Shown: piece by piece, positions 29,500-36,896 of the stretch
How the letters are laid out: each line of letters opens with the position of its first letter
Numbering within the stretch: position 1 is the first letter of the stretch
Assembly (NCBI GenBank): GCA_963169665.1
Contig: CAUJET010000163.1
Location: 1-36,896 of the forward strand
Reading direction: 5' to 3'
From: Actinomycetota bacterium
GTDB lineage: Bacteria; Actinomycetota; Acidimicrobiia; Acidimicrobiales; Ilumatobacteraceae
Length of the DNA stretch: 36,896 bases
Program-made: the position numbers and the translations under genes
Notes under the pieces: model-generated
Seen by the model: only the letters and a program-made list of their open reading frames with translations
Database searches by the model: none
What the model was told of the DNA's origin: nothing

Positions 29500-30411
29500 A
29501 TGATCGCCGTCCAAGGGCTCGTCAAACGCTTCGGCAGCAAGTTCGCCGTCGCCAACCTGAGCTTCGAGGTGCAGGAAGGTCGCGTCACGGGCTTCTTGGG
29601 CCCGAACGGGTCCGGCAAGAGCACGACGATGCGCTGCATGCTCGGCCTCGACCGTGCTGACGCCGGCCAGTCGTTCTTCGGTGGCCGGCCGTACCACGAG
29701 CTCGAGCGCCCGCTCCACCAGGTGGGCGCCCTGCTCGATGCCGGGTACGTGCACCCCGGACGCTCCGGCCGCAACCACCTGCGGTGGCTCGCTGCCTCCA
29801 ACGGCCTGCCCACCTCTCGCGTCGACGAAGCGCTCGCCACGGTCGGCCTCACCGACGTCGGCACGAAGCGTGTGAAGACCTACTCGCTCGGCATGAAGCA
29901 GCGGCTCGGCCTGGCCGGCGTGCTCCTCGGCGACCCGCACACGATCATCCTCGACGAGCCGGCCAACGGCCTCGATCCCGAGGGCATCCGGTGGATCCGC
30001 GACGTGCTCGTCTATCTCGCGAGCCAGGGCAAGACCATCCTCGTGAGCAGTCACCTCCTGTCGGAGATGGCGTTGATGGCCACCTCGCTGGTGGTGATCG
30101 GCAAGGGGCAGCTCATCGAGCAGTGCACGGTCGACGAGTTCGTCGCCCGCTACGGCGACCACTGGGTGAGGGTCAAGAGCCCGCGTGCGACCACGCTCGT
30201 CGACGCGCTGCGCGCCGGCGGGGCGACGGTGCAGGCGGTCGACGAGACGACGATCGAGGTGCACGGCCCGAATGCAGCCGAGGTCGGCGAGCTCGCCGCC
30301 CGCTACCAGGTGACGCTCCACGAGTTGTCGCAACAGACCGGATCGCTCGAGGACGCCTTCCTGAAGGCGACCGCCGGCGTCCAGGAGTACACCGCAGGAG
30401 GTGTTCGATGA
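29500..30411 (+). CDS. ABC-2-type transporter ATP-binding protein
   Basis: 303 residues. Walker A GPNGSGKST, signature YSLGMKQRLGLAG, Walker B TIILDEPANGLD and the switch histidine in VSSHLLSEM are all intact. The C-terminal part (about 225-300) is the extra domain common in CcmA/NatA-like exporters. With the permease whose ATG overlaps its stop (ATGA) it forms a two-gene ABC-2 export system. The substrate is unknown; relatives export drugs, peptides or sodium. Confidence 0.93.
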   Translation: MIAVQGLVKRFGSKFAVANLSFEVQEGRVTGFLGPNGSGKSTTMRCMLGLDRADAGQSFFGGRPYHELERPLHQVGALLDAGYVHPGRSGRNHLRWLAASNGLPTSRVDEALATVGLTDVGTKRVKTYSLGMKQRLGLAGVLLGDPHTIILDEPANGLDPEGIRWIRDVLVYLASQGKTILVSSHLLSEMALMATSLVVIGKGQLIEQCTVDEFVARYGDHWVRVKSPRATTLVDALRAGGATVQAVDETTIEVHGPNAAEVGELAARYQVTLHELSQQTGSLEDAFLKATAGVQEYTAGGVR

Positions 30412-31166
30412 TCGACACCCTTCGCAGCGAATGGATCAAGCTGCGCACCGTTCGCATGAACGCGGTGCTGGCGATCATCGCGATCGCGTTCCCGCTCGTG
30501 ATCACCGTCCTCACGGCCGTACTCATCGACAGCGACGAGATGAACGCCCGCGACCTCATCGGTCTCGTCACCGGGACGTCGGTCATCACCGGCATGCTCC
30601 TCGGCGTGATCGGCGCGTCGGGCATCACCGGCGAGTTCGGCTTCAACACCATCCGGCCCACCTTCGCGGCCACGCCCAAGCGGTCACGCGTCCTCGTCGC
30701 CAAGGCGATCCTCACCGTCGTGGTGGGCGTCGCGGTCGAGGCCGCGATGGTCGCTCTCTGCTACGGGCTCGGATCGACGATCCTCAACGGCCGGGGCGGC
30801 GACGTCGTCTGGTCAGACGCCGGCAACGCGAAGTCGGCGCTGGTCGGCATCATCTGCTTCGCCGGCATCGTGTCGCTGCTCGGCTTCGGACTCGGCATGC
30901 TCATCCGCAGCACACCGGCCGCGGTCGCGGTGCTGATCCTGTGGCCGCTCGTCGCCGAAGGACTCATCGGTGCACTCCTCGCCGTGGCCGGGGTCGATGA
31001 GCCCTTCAAGTGGCTGCCGTACAACGCGGGCATCAACCTCGGCAACCCCGATGCCGGCCAGACGTCGGAGTCGCTCGGCCAGGTGGCGGGCGGGCTGTAC
31101 TTCCTGGCGGTGACCGGCGTCGTGTGCGCGGTGGGTGCCTGGTCGACGATGACGCGGGACGCCTGA
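30408..31166 (+). CDS. ABC-2-type transporter permease
   Basis: 252 residues with six predicted membrane segments (for example AVLAIIAIAFPLVITVLTAV, VITGMLLGVIGASGI, VVVGVAVEAAMVALCYGL and GIVSLLGFGLGML). It opens MIDTLRSEWIKLRTVR, typical of this permease family. The extracytoplasmic stretch between the last segments reads DEPFKWLPYNAGINLGNP. The ATG overlaps the ATPase stop and has Shine-Dalgarno AGGAGG, so the two are co-translated. It is the membrane half of the exporter. Confidence 0.9.
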   Translation: MIDTLRSEWIKLRTVRMNAVLAIIAIAFPLVITVLTAVLIDSDEMNARDLIGLVTGTSVITGMLLGVIGASGITGEFGFNTIRPTFAATPKRSRVLVAKAILTVVVGVAVEAAMVALCYGLGSTILNGRGGDVVWSDAGNAKSALVGIICFAGIVSLLGFGLGMLIRSTPAAVAVLILWPLVAEGLIGALLAVAGVDEPFKWLPYNAGINLGNPDAGQTSESLGQVAGGLYFLAVTGVVCAVGAWSTMTRDA

Positions 31167-31183
31167 CGCCTGACTCGCGACGG

Positions 31184-31207
31184 GTCGGGCGTCGGGATCG
31201 GCCCGAC
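31184..31207. terminator. Shared hairpin between convergent permease and crp-like genes
   Basis: GTCGGGC (31184-31190) pairs with GCCCGAC (31201-31207) across a 10-nt loop. It touches the last base of the minus-strand regulator stop and lies 18 bases past the permease stop. Confidence 0.5.
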
Positions 31208-31869
31208 TAGCGGGCGCGGATCTCGAGGCTCTGGCGCTTGATGATCGTGTACCGGCGCTCGTGCTGGTCGATCCAGCCGAGGCGGATGAAGCTCGCGATC
31301 GCCTTGTTGACGCGCTCTCGCGAGGCGCCCACCATGCCGGCGAGCTCTTCCTGGGTGACGGGGAGCGTGAACTCGTCTGCGCCCTCCGAGAGCTCGAGCA
31401 GTCGCTTGGCCGTGCGGCCGGTGACGTCGAGGAACACGCTGTCGGCGAGGTTCTCGTCCATCACCCGGAGGCGCTTGGCGAGCAAACGGGTGACGCCCCA
31501 GAGCATCGTGGGTTCCGCCCGGAACACCTCGAGCACCGACACGTACGGGATCGACACCACACCGGACGGTTCGAGCGCGCGGGCCATCGCGGATCGCGGG
31601 CCGTCGTCGAGCATGGCCATCTCACCGAAGAGGTCGCCGGGTTCCATCAGCGACACCACGGTCTCGCGATGGTCGATCGGGTTGGCGATGGCGATGGCGA
31701 GGCGGCCCTTGGTGACGACGTAGAGGGCGTCGGCCTCGTCGCCCTCCTTGAACAGCACGTCGCCGCGCACCAGCTGCCGTTCGGTGCCCGCCGCGGCGAT
31801 GGTGGCGATCACCTCGGGTGACGCGTCGGCGAAGAATTCGGTCGACGCAAGGAGTTCCTCGTGAGCCAT
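31207..31869 (-). CDS. Crp/Fnr-family transcriptional regulator
   Basis: 220 residues. The cyclic-nucleotide-binding fold occupies about 8-120 (LVRGDVLFKEGDEADALYVVTKGRLAIAI, then EPGDLFGEMAMLDDGPRSAMARAL), including the phosphate-cassette-like GEMAMLDDGPRSA that binds cAMP in Crp. A long dimer helix follows. The C-terminal winged HTH runs from about 150 to 215 (LPVTQEELAGMVGASRERVNKAI). No cysteine cluster is seen, so it is not an Fnr oxygen sensor. It is probably a cAMP-type global regulator. It is divergent from ispD, with 30 bases between the two start codons, so it may also repress its own gene and ispD. TACGGT lies nine bases before its ATG. Confidence 0.92.
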   Translation of the reverse strand: MAHEELLASTEFFADASPEVIATIAAAGTERQLVRGDVLFKEGDEADALYVVTKGRLAIAIANPIDHRETVVSLMEPGDLFGEMAMLDDGPRSAMARALEPSGVVSIPYVSVLEVFRAEPTMLWGVTRLLAKRLRVMDENLADSVFLDVTGRTAKRLLELSEGADEFTLPVTQEELAGMVGASRERVNKAIASFIRLGWIDQHERRYTIIKRQSLEIRAR

Positions 31870-31884
31870 GCGCAGCTCACCGTA
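31870..31884 (-). promoter_or_regulatory. Putative leaderless promoter of the crp-like gene
   Basis: On the minus strand TACGGT (31884-31879) is followed by nine bases and the ATG at 31869. It lies back-to-back with the ispD promoter. Confidence 0.4.
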
Positions 31885-31885
31885 C

Positions 31886-31899
31886 TACCCTCGCTCCGC
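31886..31899 (+). promoter_or_regulatory. Leaderless -10 element of ispD
   Basis: TACCCT at 31886-31891, eight bases, then GTG 31900. Confidence 0.55.
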
Positions 31900-32634
31900 G
31901 TGACCATCCCCCAACCGGCAATTGTCGCGGCCGCGGGCGGCGTGCATGGTGTCACCGATGCCGTGACATCCGACGTCACGGCCGGCCACGTACGGCACGA
32001 GGTCTGGTGCATCGTTGTCGCCGGAGGGTCGGGCGCCCGGTTCGGTCGTCCGAAGCAGTACGAGCAGCTCGGCGCCGAGCGCATCCTCGATCATTCGGTC
32101 GCCGTTGCCCGCTCGGTCTGTCAGGGCACGGTCGTCGTCGTTCCGGCGGCCGACGTCGCCGCCGAATCGACCTACTTCGAGCACGTCGTCGCCGGCGGTG
32201 CGTCGCGCAGCGAGTCGGTGCGCGCCGGCCTCGCCGCGGTGCCCGCGACGGCGACCGTGGTCTGCGTGCACGACGCCGCGCGACCGTTCGCCACGCCCGA
32301 CCTCTACGAACGTGTGGTCGCGGCGATCGAGGCCGGCGCCGACGGTGCGATCCCCGGCGTGGCCGTCACCGACACGATCAAGGTGGTCGACGCCGACGGG
32401 GTGGTGTGCGACACGCCGCCACGTGAGGCGCTGCGGGCGGTGCAGACCCCCCAGGCGTTCGAGGCCGACGTGCTCCGGCGTGCCCATGCGGCCGGCGGCG
32501 AGGGCACCGACGACGCGGCCCTCGTCGAGGCGGTCGGCGGACGTGTGGTCGTCGTCGAGGGCGAGGCGGACAACCGCAAGATCACCCATCCCGACGACCT
32601 CGACTGGGCGCGGGCCAGGCTGGCCGCGCGGTGA
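31900..32634 (+). CDS. ispD: 2-C-methyl-D-erythritol 4-phosphate cytidylyltransferase IspD
   Basis: 244 residues. It joins CTP and MEP to CDP-ME, the third step of the non-mevalonate isoprenoid pathway. The nucleotide site is VVAGGSGARFGRPKQYEQL with the conserved Arg and Lys. Also present are the motif VHDAARPF, the T-D-T-I-K-V stretch (VTDTIKVVDADG), TPQAF and ADNRKITHPDDL. The first 45 or so residues are an extension not seen in most IspD proteins, and it depends on the GTG at 31900. That start is supported by TACCCT eight bases upstream. ispF and rlmB follow as one operon. Confidence 0.93.
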   Translation: MTIPQPAIVAAAGGVHGVTDAVTSDVTAGHVRHEVWCIVVAGGSGARFGRPKQYEQLGAERILDHSVAVARSVCQGTVVVVPAADVAAESTYFEHVVAGGASRSESVRAGLAAVPATATVVCVHDAARPFATPDLYERVVAAIEAGADGAIPGVAVTDTIKVVDADGVVCDTPPREALRAVQTPQAFEADVLRRAHAAGGEGTDDAALVEAVGGRVVVVEGEADNRKITHPDDLDWARARLAAR

Positions 32635-32671
32635 CGCAGGCGAGCGCGACGACGGAGTCAGGAGCAGCACG

Positions 32672-33148
32672 ATGAAGATGCGCGTGGGGCAGGGGTTCGA
32701 CATCCATCGCTTCAGCGACGATCCCGAGCGACGACTGGTGCTCGGTGGCGTGCACTTCGAGGGCGAACGCGGCCTCGTCGGGCACAGCGATGCCGACGTC
32801 GCCGCCCATGCCGTCGCCGACGCGTTGTTGGGCGCCGCCGGCCTCGGCGACATCGGCGAGCACTTCCCCGACACCGACCCGCAGTGGAAGGGGGTCGACT
32901 CGCTCGTGATCGTCCGCCACGTCGCCGCGCTCGTGCGCGCCGAGGGCTGGACCATCGGCAACGTCGACTGTGCGATCGTCTGCGAAGCCCCGAAACTGGC
33001 GCCGCGCAAGCCCGAGATGCAGCGGTTGCTCAGCGAGGCGGCGGGCGCTCCGGTGACGGTGAAGGGGCGAAGAGCCGAAGGACTCGGCACACTGGGACGT
33101 CGTGAAGGCATCGCCGGCTGGGCGGTGGCCGTCATCCACGCCGACTGA
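32672..33148 (+). CDS. ispF: 2-C-methyl-D-erythritol 2,4-cyclodiphosphate synthase IspF
   Basis: 158 residues, the usual length. It converts CDP-ME 2-phosphate to MEcPP with release of CMP. Zinc ligands are in GFDIHRF (Asp, His) and the GHSDADV loop. FPDTDPQWKGVDS, VDCAIVCEAPKLAPRKPEM and the C-terminal EGIAGWAVAVI segment are typical. The nucleotide loop, usually TTTEKLGF, reads RRAEGLGTLG but keeps the glutamate. The ATG has Shine-Dalgarno AGGAG and lies 37 bases after ispD; the pair is commonly adjacent or fused. Confidence 0.95.
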   Translation: MKMRVGQGFDIHRFSDDPERRLVLGGVHFEGERGLVGHSDADVAAHAVADALLGAAGLGDIGEHFPDTDPQWKGVDSLVIVRHVAALVRAEGWTIGNVDCAIVCEAPKLAPRKPEMQRLLSEAAGAPVTVKGRRAEGLGTLGRREGIAGWAVAVIHAD

Positions 33149-33160
33149 CACGCCCGGACA

Positions 33161-33179
33161 CGGGCCGACGGACGGCCCG
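33161..33179 (+). terminator. Weak hairpin between ispF and rlmB
   Basis: CGGGCC (33161-33166) pairs with GGCCCG (33174-33179) over a 7-nt loop. It may act as an attenuating structure, but a strong Shine-Dalgarno for rlmB follows. Confidence 0.35.
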
Positions 33180-33208
33180 GCGACGGCGAGAACACTCGAG
33201 GAGCGATC

Positions 33209-34273
33209 GTGAAGCCAACGTCTGCCAAGGGCAGCAGCACCAAGCAGGGCGGCAAGGGGAAGGGCGGCAAGGCCAAGGCGGCCGCCTCCGCGCGCACGGC
33301 CGCCGCAGGGCGCGCCGGCGTCTCGTCGAGTCGTTCCAGTGGTGGCCGTCCCGGCGCCGTGGGTGGCGCCGGTGGCGGTGGTGGTGGCAGCTCCAGCCGC
33401 TCGAAGGCGGGGGCAAAGGGCGGTCCGCGAGGTGGGTCGGTGAAGTTCACCTCCCGAGGTGCGGGCCGCACGGGCAAGGTGTCTCCCACGGGTGCGCCGC
33501 CTCGAAAGCCGGAGAAGACCCTCGGCGGCGAGCAGATCGAAGGCCGCCAGGCCGTGCGCGAGTTGTTGCTCGCGGGCAACCGGCGAGTGCGCGAGATCTG
33601 GGTGGCCGGCGACCTCGACGAGAACGAGACCGTGCAGGACATCCTCGAGATCGCCACGCACGAGCGGGTGCCCGTGCAGTACGTGGCTCGCAAGCGGCTC
33701 GAGGCCGCCGCCCGCAGCGAGGCCCCCCAGGGCATCATCGCCTACGCGAACGGGGTGCCCGAGGCCGAGCTGGCCGACTTCGTGCGCCGCGTACCGGGTC
33801 GTCCGGCGCCGTTCCTCGTGGCTGTCGACGGGGTGACCGATCCGGGCAACCTGGGCGCGCTGTTGCGCTGCTGCGACGGCGCCGGCGTCCAGGGCGTGAT
33901 CCTGCCCCGTCACCGCGCGGTGCACGTGACGCCGACGGTCGCCAAGTCCGCCGCGGGTGCGGTGGAGTACGTGCCGATGGCGATGGTCGCCGGTCTCCCG
34001 TCGGCGCTCACCACGATCAAGGACCAGGGCATCTGGGTCGTCGGTCTCGCCGACGAGGCCGATCGGGACCTGTTCGACATCGGCGATCTCGCGGTCGACG
34101 GCATCTGTCTCGTGATGGGCGCCGAGGGAGCCGGCCTGTCGCGGCTCGTGCGTGAGCGCTGCGACATGATCGTCAGCATCCCGATGCTGGGTCGCCTGTC
34201 GTCGCTCAACGTCTCGGCTGCGGCCGCCCTCGCCACCTACGAGGTCACTCGCGCTCGCCGGGCGAAGCGCTGA
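33209..34273 (+). CDS. rlmB: SpoU/TrmH-family RNA 2'-O-methyltransferase, RlmB-like
   Basis: 354 residues. After a basic Gly/Lys/Ser-rich extension of about 95 residues, a SpoU substrate-binding domain starts at GGEQIEGRQAVREL. The knotted (SPOUT) methyltransferase then shows motif 1 DGVTDPGNLGALLRC, motif 2 LVMGAEGAGLSRLV and motif 3 IPMLGRLSSLNVSAAAA. RlmB methylates the ribose of G2251 in 23S rRNA; the close relatives TrmH and TsnR act on other sites. The basic extension is common in actinobacterial members and probably binds RNA. The GTG at 33209 follows GAGGAG by six bases. Confidence 0.9.
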   Translation: MKPTSAKGSSTKQGGKGKGGKAKAAASARTAAAGRAGVSSSRSSGGRPGAVGGAGGGGGGSSSRSKAGAKGGPRGGSVKFTSRGAGRTGKVSPTGAPPRKPEKTLGGEQIEGRQAVRELLLAGNRRVREIWVAGDLDENETVQDILEIATHERVPVQYVARKRLEAAARSEAPQGIIAYANGVPEAELADFVRRVPGRPAPFLVAVDGVTDPGNLGALLRCCDGAGVQGVILPRHRAVHVTPTVAKSAAGAVEYVPMAMVAGLPSALTTIKDQGIWVVGLADEADRDLFDIGDLAVDGICLVMGAEGAGLSRLVRERCDMIVSIPMLGRLSSLNVSAAAALATYEVTRARRAKR

Positions 34274-34846
34274 CCTGGGTCGTCCCGTGAGCCGCCACCG
34301 ACGCTGTGCGTAGACTCGGTGCGGCGACTCACCAGGTCGCCCGGCGCAGCGGACCACGGCAGGACAGCGCGGTGGAGCGCGTCGAACGATCATCGCCGGG
34401 TTGGGGCCTCGGGAACTCGCAGATCACCGGCTCTGATGGGGTGGCTCAATGCCGGGTGATCGCCTCGATTCGGATCGCCAGGGTACGGATCGTGGAACGT
34501 CACGCCGAACCTGATCGGTCGCCCCAAGGGTGGCTCCAGGTCAGCGGAGCCTGATGGCAAGACACGCGAAGACCCCCAAGTGATGCAGTCTGTGCCGACT
34601 GCGTGGCCGGCCCGAAGGTGTCAGCCTTCCGAGGCGGCGAACCAGTTGCAGTGAGTGGCGACGATCTGCGAGGTCTTTGCAGGGATTGGCGCCCGTTGCC
34701 ATGTGAAGAGCCTCCGCTGATCTCAAGGCCGATTCAGACGAAAGACTCTGGCGACCCGGCTGAGCCCGCGCGCACGTTCGCGTTGACCCGCCAGCGTGGT
34801 TCAACGGAGTCATCGGGCGCGTCTGGCGTGACCGAAGGGAGCAGAA
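34274..34846. other. Gene-poor stretch after rlmB
   Basis: About 570 bases without a credible gene. Short frames here (for example 34306-34554 and 34603-34932) lack plausible starts, domains or the GC-rich third positions of the neighbours. A TAGACT at 34314-34319 could be a -10 element. I found no tRNA, RNase P, tmRNA or SRP RNA signature. Base composition is less GC-rich than the genes before it. Confidence 0.5.
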
Positions 34847-35365
34847 ATGCACACCAAGCGAACGATCGAGTCCCTCGCCGCGCTGGCCGTTCTCGCCATT
34901 GCCTCGATGGTGAGCGCGTGTGCGTCGAATGACCCGAAACCGAGCACGACGCCCATCGCCGGGACGCTGACCGGCACGGTGACCGAGCCGTGCGGAGACG
35001 TCGGTTCGAGGGCCCCGGTGACCGTCGACGCCGTCGGCGAGCTCAGCGGGGTGGGTCCCGTGACGCTCCGCATCGACGAGACCGCCATCTGCGCTGCGTT
35101 CGGGATGCTGGAGCGCGTCACGGACATCGTCGGCGTCTACACCACCGATAACGGTGACGAACTTCGCTTCACCGGCACCGGTTCGGAGGTGCACACCCGA
35201 CTCGGTGGCACGCCCAGCGCGACGTACTCTGCCGACGATCAGTTCAGTGGCGGCACCGGGAGGTATGCCGATGCCACCGGGGAGGAGCGCGTCACGGTCT
35301 CGTACAACCCCTACGACAAGTCGCTCACCGTCACGGTCGATGGGGAAGTGACGACCACCGGCTGA
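34847..35365 (+). CDS. Putative lipoprotein with beta-rich domain, unknown function
   Basis: 172 residues. Lipoprotein signal peptide with lipobox MVSAC (Cys25), then a domain of alternating short strands ending GGTGRYADATGEERVTVSYNPY. That final pattern (GTGxYxxAxG) is often seen in allene-oxide-cyclase-like and related extracellular beta-barrels. I cannot assign a family with confidence. The ATG at 34847 has a Shine-Dalgarno (GGGAG) seven bases upstream. It stands alone. Confidence 0.7.
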   Translation: MHTKRTIESLAALAVLAIASMVSACASNDPKPSTTPIAGTLTGTVTEPCGDVGSRAPVTVDAVGELSGVGPVTLRIDETAICAAFGMLERVTDIVGVYTTDNGDELRFTGTGSEVHTRLGGTPSATYSADDQFSGGTGRYADATGEERVTVSYNPYDKSLTVTVDGEVTTTG

Positions 35366-35640
35366 CACCGGCAGCGCACCTCGACGTGTCATTCCCGGAA
35401 CGGTTGTCGGCAGCGTCTGGGTTCAGCTCAGAGGCAGTCGGCAGCGGTGGACCGGAGTGCCAGACATCGTGGTTGCGTACTGTTCGGTCACATTGATCGT
35501 GGACAATCGTCTTCCGGTGGTCACGCAGTTCGCGAGCTGGTCCTGCCCTTGGTGATGCATCGTCCCCAGCACGTGGGGAGACCAACGTCCCTACCGGACC
35601 GTGGCGTTCTGGCGTGACACTGGTGGGGGAGGTGGTTGCC
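35366..35640. other. Intergenic stretch between two lipoprotein genes
   Basis: 275 bases with no gene I can support. Its base composition is closer to even than the rest of the window. It should hold the promoter of the following gene (TACTGT near 35478 is one candidate) and the end of the lipoprotein transcript. Confidence 0.45.
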
Positions 35641-36837
35641 ATGATTCGTCACTGGCAAGCTCGGTTGACCGTCGCTGCCTTTGCGGTGGCATCGCTGGGG
35701 GTCGTGGGGTGCAGCAGTGATGGGGACAGCGATGTCGCCTCGAGTACGACTCCGCCGCGTTCTGCTCCGTTGTGGGGCCTGCCGGGAACGGCGGCGTTGG
35801 ACAGTGCGTCGACGGTCGAGCTGCAAGCGGCGCTCGATGAGTGGGTCGACGCGGGGCATCTGGTCGGGTTGACTGCGGCGGTGGTCACGCCTGATGGTGG
35901 GTGGTCAGGTGCTGCGGGTGTCGACGGCGCCGGCACGGCGTTGCAGGCCGATTCGGCGCTGTCGATCATGAGCATCTCGAAGACGTTCACGTCGGCTGAG
36001 GTGCTGCTGTTGTCGTCGCGCGGTCTGGTCGATCTCGACAAGCCGATCACGGACTACATCGAGGTGCCGTTCGACACCCAGGGTGCGACGGTTCGCCAGT
36101 TGCTGGCGATGCGCAGTGGCTTCCCCGCCACGACGGCCGAGCAGGACCAAGCGGTCATGGCCGCGGACCTGGACCGCGAGTGGACCGTGAGTGCGATGCT
36201 CACCACACTGCCTGCGGACGCAGCCCAGTTGGGAACCGTCGGCGGTGAGCCGCGGTACAACAGCATCAACTATCAATTGCTCGCCGAGCTCGTGGCGAAG
36301 GTGACCGGGCAGACGTTCGCGGAGTCGGTGCGTGCCGATCTGCTCGACCCTGCCGGCCTGCAGCGCACGTGGGTGCAGAGCGGTGAGACCCCGATCGCGC
36401 CGTTGACGGTCGGCGGCACGACACCGTACGCCGACATCATTGACCCGGCCGGTCCGTTCATGCCGTCGCGGTCGTTCGCCTCGTTCGCCGTCGGTGGTGG
36501 TTCGATGGCCGCCGATGCGGCCGACGTGGCCCGGTGGGGCTACCTGCTCTACGGCGGTCAGGCCATTGACTCCGCTCTGGTGAAGGAGATGGAGGCCGAC
36601 CCGCAGCCCGAACCGAACATGGGGCCGTACGCGCTCGGTGTGCTTGTCGACGACTACGAGGGCGTCACGATGCTCGGTCACGGCGGCGGCGGCGTCGACT
36701 GGCCGTACACCGGCGTGTTGCAGGTGTTCGCCGGTGACGCACCGATCTCCATCGCCGTGTTGACCCCGCAGCCGGCCGACTTCGGTGAGGACATCTTCGA
36801 GGTGTTCATGCAGCTGTACGACATCGTCGCCGGCTGA
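35641..36837 (+). CDS. Beta-lactamase-fold serine hydrolase lipoprotein
   Basis: 398 residues exported as a lipoprotein (lipobox LGVVGC, Cys24). The catalytic Ser-x-x-Lys is SISK (Ser111, Lys114). The tyrosine motif lies in PRYNSINYQLLAELV, where the usual Y-S-N appears as Y-N-S. The third motif is LGHGGGGVDW. Such proteins are D-aminopeptidase, DD-peptidase or esterase relatives that act on cell-wall or peptide substrates outside the membrane. True penicillin resistance cannot be inferred. I chose ATG 35641, nine bases after GGGGGAGG. It is distinct from the cytosolic paralogue at 23869. Confidence 0.88.
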   Translation: MIRHWQARLTVAAFAVASLGVVGCSSDGDSDVASSTTPPRSAPLWGLPGTAALDSASTVELQAALDEWVDAGHLVGLTAAVVTPDGGWSGAAGVDGAGTALQADSALSIMSISKTFTSAEVLLLSSRGLVDLDKPITDYIEVPFDTQGATVRQLLAMRSGFPATTAEQDQAVMAADLDREWTVSAMLTTLPADAAQLGTVGGEPRYNSINYQLLAELVAKVTGQTFAESVRADLLDPAGLQRTWVQSGETPIAPLTVGGTTPYADIIDPAGPFMPSRSFASFAVGGGSMAADAADVARWGYLLYGGQAIDSALVKEMEADPQPEPNMGPYALGVLVDDYEGVTMLGHGGGGVDWPYTGVLQVFAGDAPISIAVLTPQPADFGEDIFEVFMQLYDIVAG

Positions 36838-36844
36838 GTTGACG

Positions 36845-36864
36845 AGCACCCGCCACTTGGTGCT
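36845..36864 (+). terminator. Hairpin after the last lipoprotein gene
   Basis: AGCACC (36845-36850) pairs with GGTGCT (36859-36864) over an 8-nt loop, eight bases after the stop. There is no U-tract. Confidence 0.4.
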
Positions 36865-36896
36865 GGCACGCGCGAAGTCGTCGATCGATGCCGAGG

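Noticed and set aside
34300..34620. tRNA or small stable RNA after rlmB
   Set aside because: I looked for a TTCGA loop, CCA-like end, RNase P, tmRNA and SRP cores and found none that fold properly.
34603..34932. 109-residue plus-strand frame overlapping the lipoprotein start
   Set aside because: No plausible start signal or domain, and it overlaps the better-supported gene in another frame.
34541..35392. 283-residue minus-strand frame
   Set aside because: It is antisense to the lipoprotein gene at 34847 and shows no domain or ribosome site.

Overview
The window is high-GC DNA with strong codon bias and large antisense shadow ORFs. Its content (F420-type luciferase-like enzyme, CsoR with a copper operon, EssC-type FtsK ATPase, many leaderless-looking starts) points to an actinobacterium, most likely class Acidimicrobiia (Ilumatobacter-like). 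The class is an inference from gene content, not a measurement.

Layout. 1-2133: the N-terminal part of a UvrD-type helicase cut off by a complete IS3-family element (502-1845), then gene-free DNA with inverted repeats. 2134-9137: an orphan family-5 solute-binding lipoprotein, a double SnoaL-like protein, a DUF1992 protein, a DM13 protein, an alpha/beta hydrolase, a membrane protein with an HExxH motif and an ECHDC3-like crotonase. 8824-11920: a copper operon (CsoR operator, csoR, a 36-codon His-rich ORF, copZ, a small His-rich anchored protein, copA). 12121-17540: a low-molecular-weight phosphatase, a sigma-like/HTH protein and a giant FHA-FtsK (EssC/EccC-like) ATPase with no other type VII genes in sight. 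17640-21114: N-carbamoyl-D-amino-acid hydrolase, a NarL-type response regulator with a repeat-rich upstream region and a structured leader, and a convergent GAF-PAS histidine kinase.

21210-28354 is the most unusual part. It holds a fused 2Fe-2S/molybdopterin hydroxylase that reads like the XdhD-type 'selenium-dependent xanthine dehydrogenase', a beta-lactamase-fold serine hydrolase, a flavin amine oxidase whose C-terminal FAD segment sits at its N-terminus (an apparent circular permutation), a compact homologue of the aminohydrolase SsnA, and a luciferase-like F420 oxidoreductase. XdhD and SsnA are partners in the purine-catabolism/Se-molybdenum-hydroxylase clusters of enterobacteria and clostridia. 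Here the first and last genes of the stretch carry the same 15-bp palindrome at their promoters, which suggests one regulon.

28500-34273: an orphan ProX/OpuAC-like lipoprotein, an ABC-2 ATPase/permease pair, a Crp/Fnr regulator divergent from ispD, then ispF and rlmB. 34274-36896: a gene-poor stretch followed by two lipoproteins, one a beta-lactamase-fold hydrolase.

Promoters look systematic. Monocistronic or first genes carry a TANNNT-like hexamer 6-8 nt before the start codon (leaderless architecture). Internal operon genes and most lipoprotein genes carry Shine-Dalgarno sequences instead.
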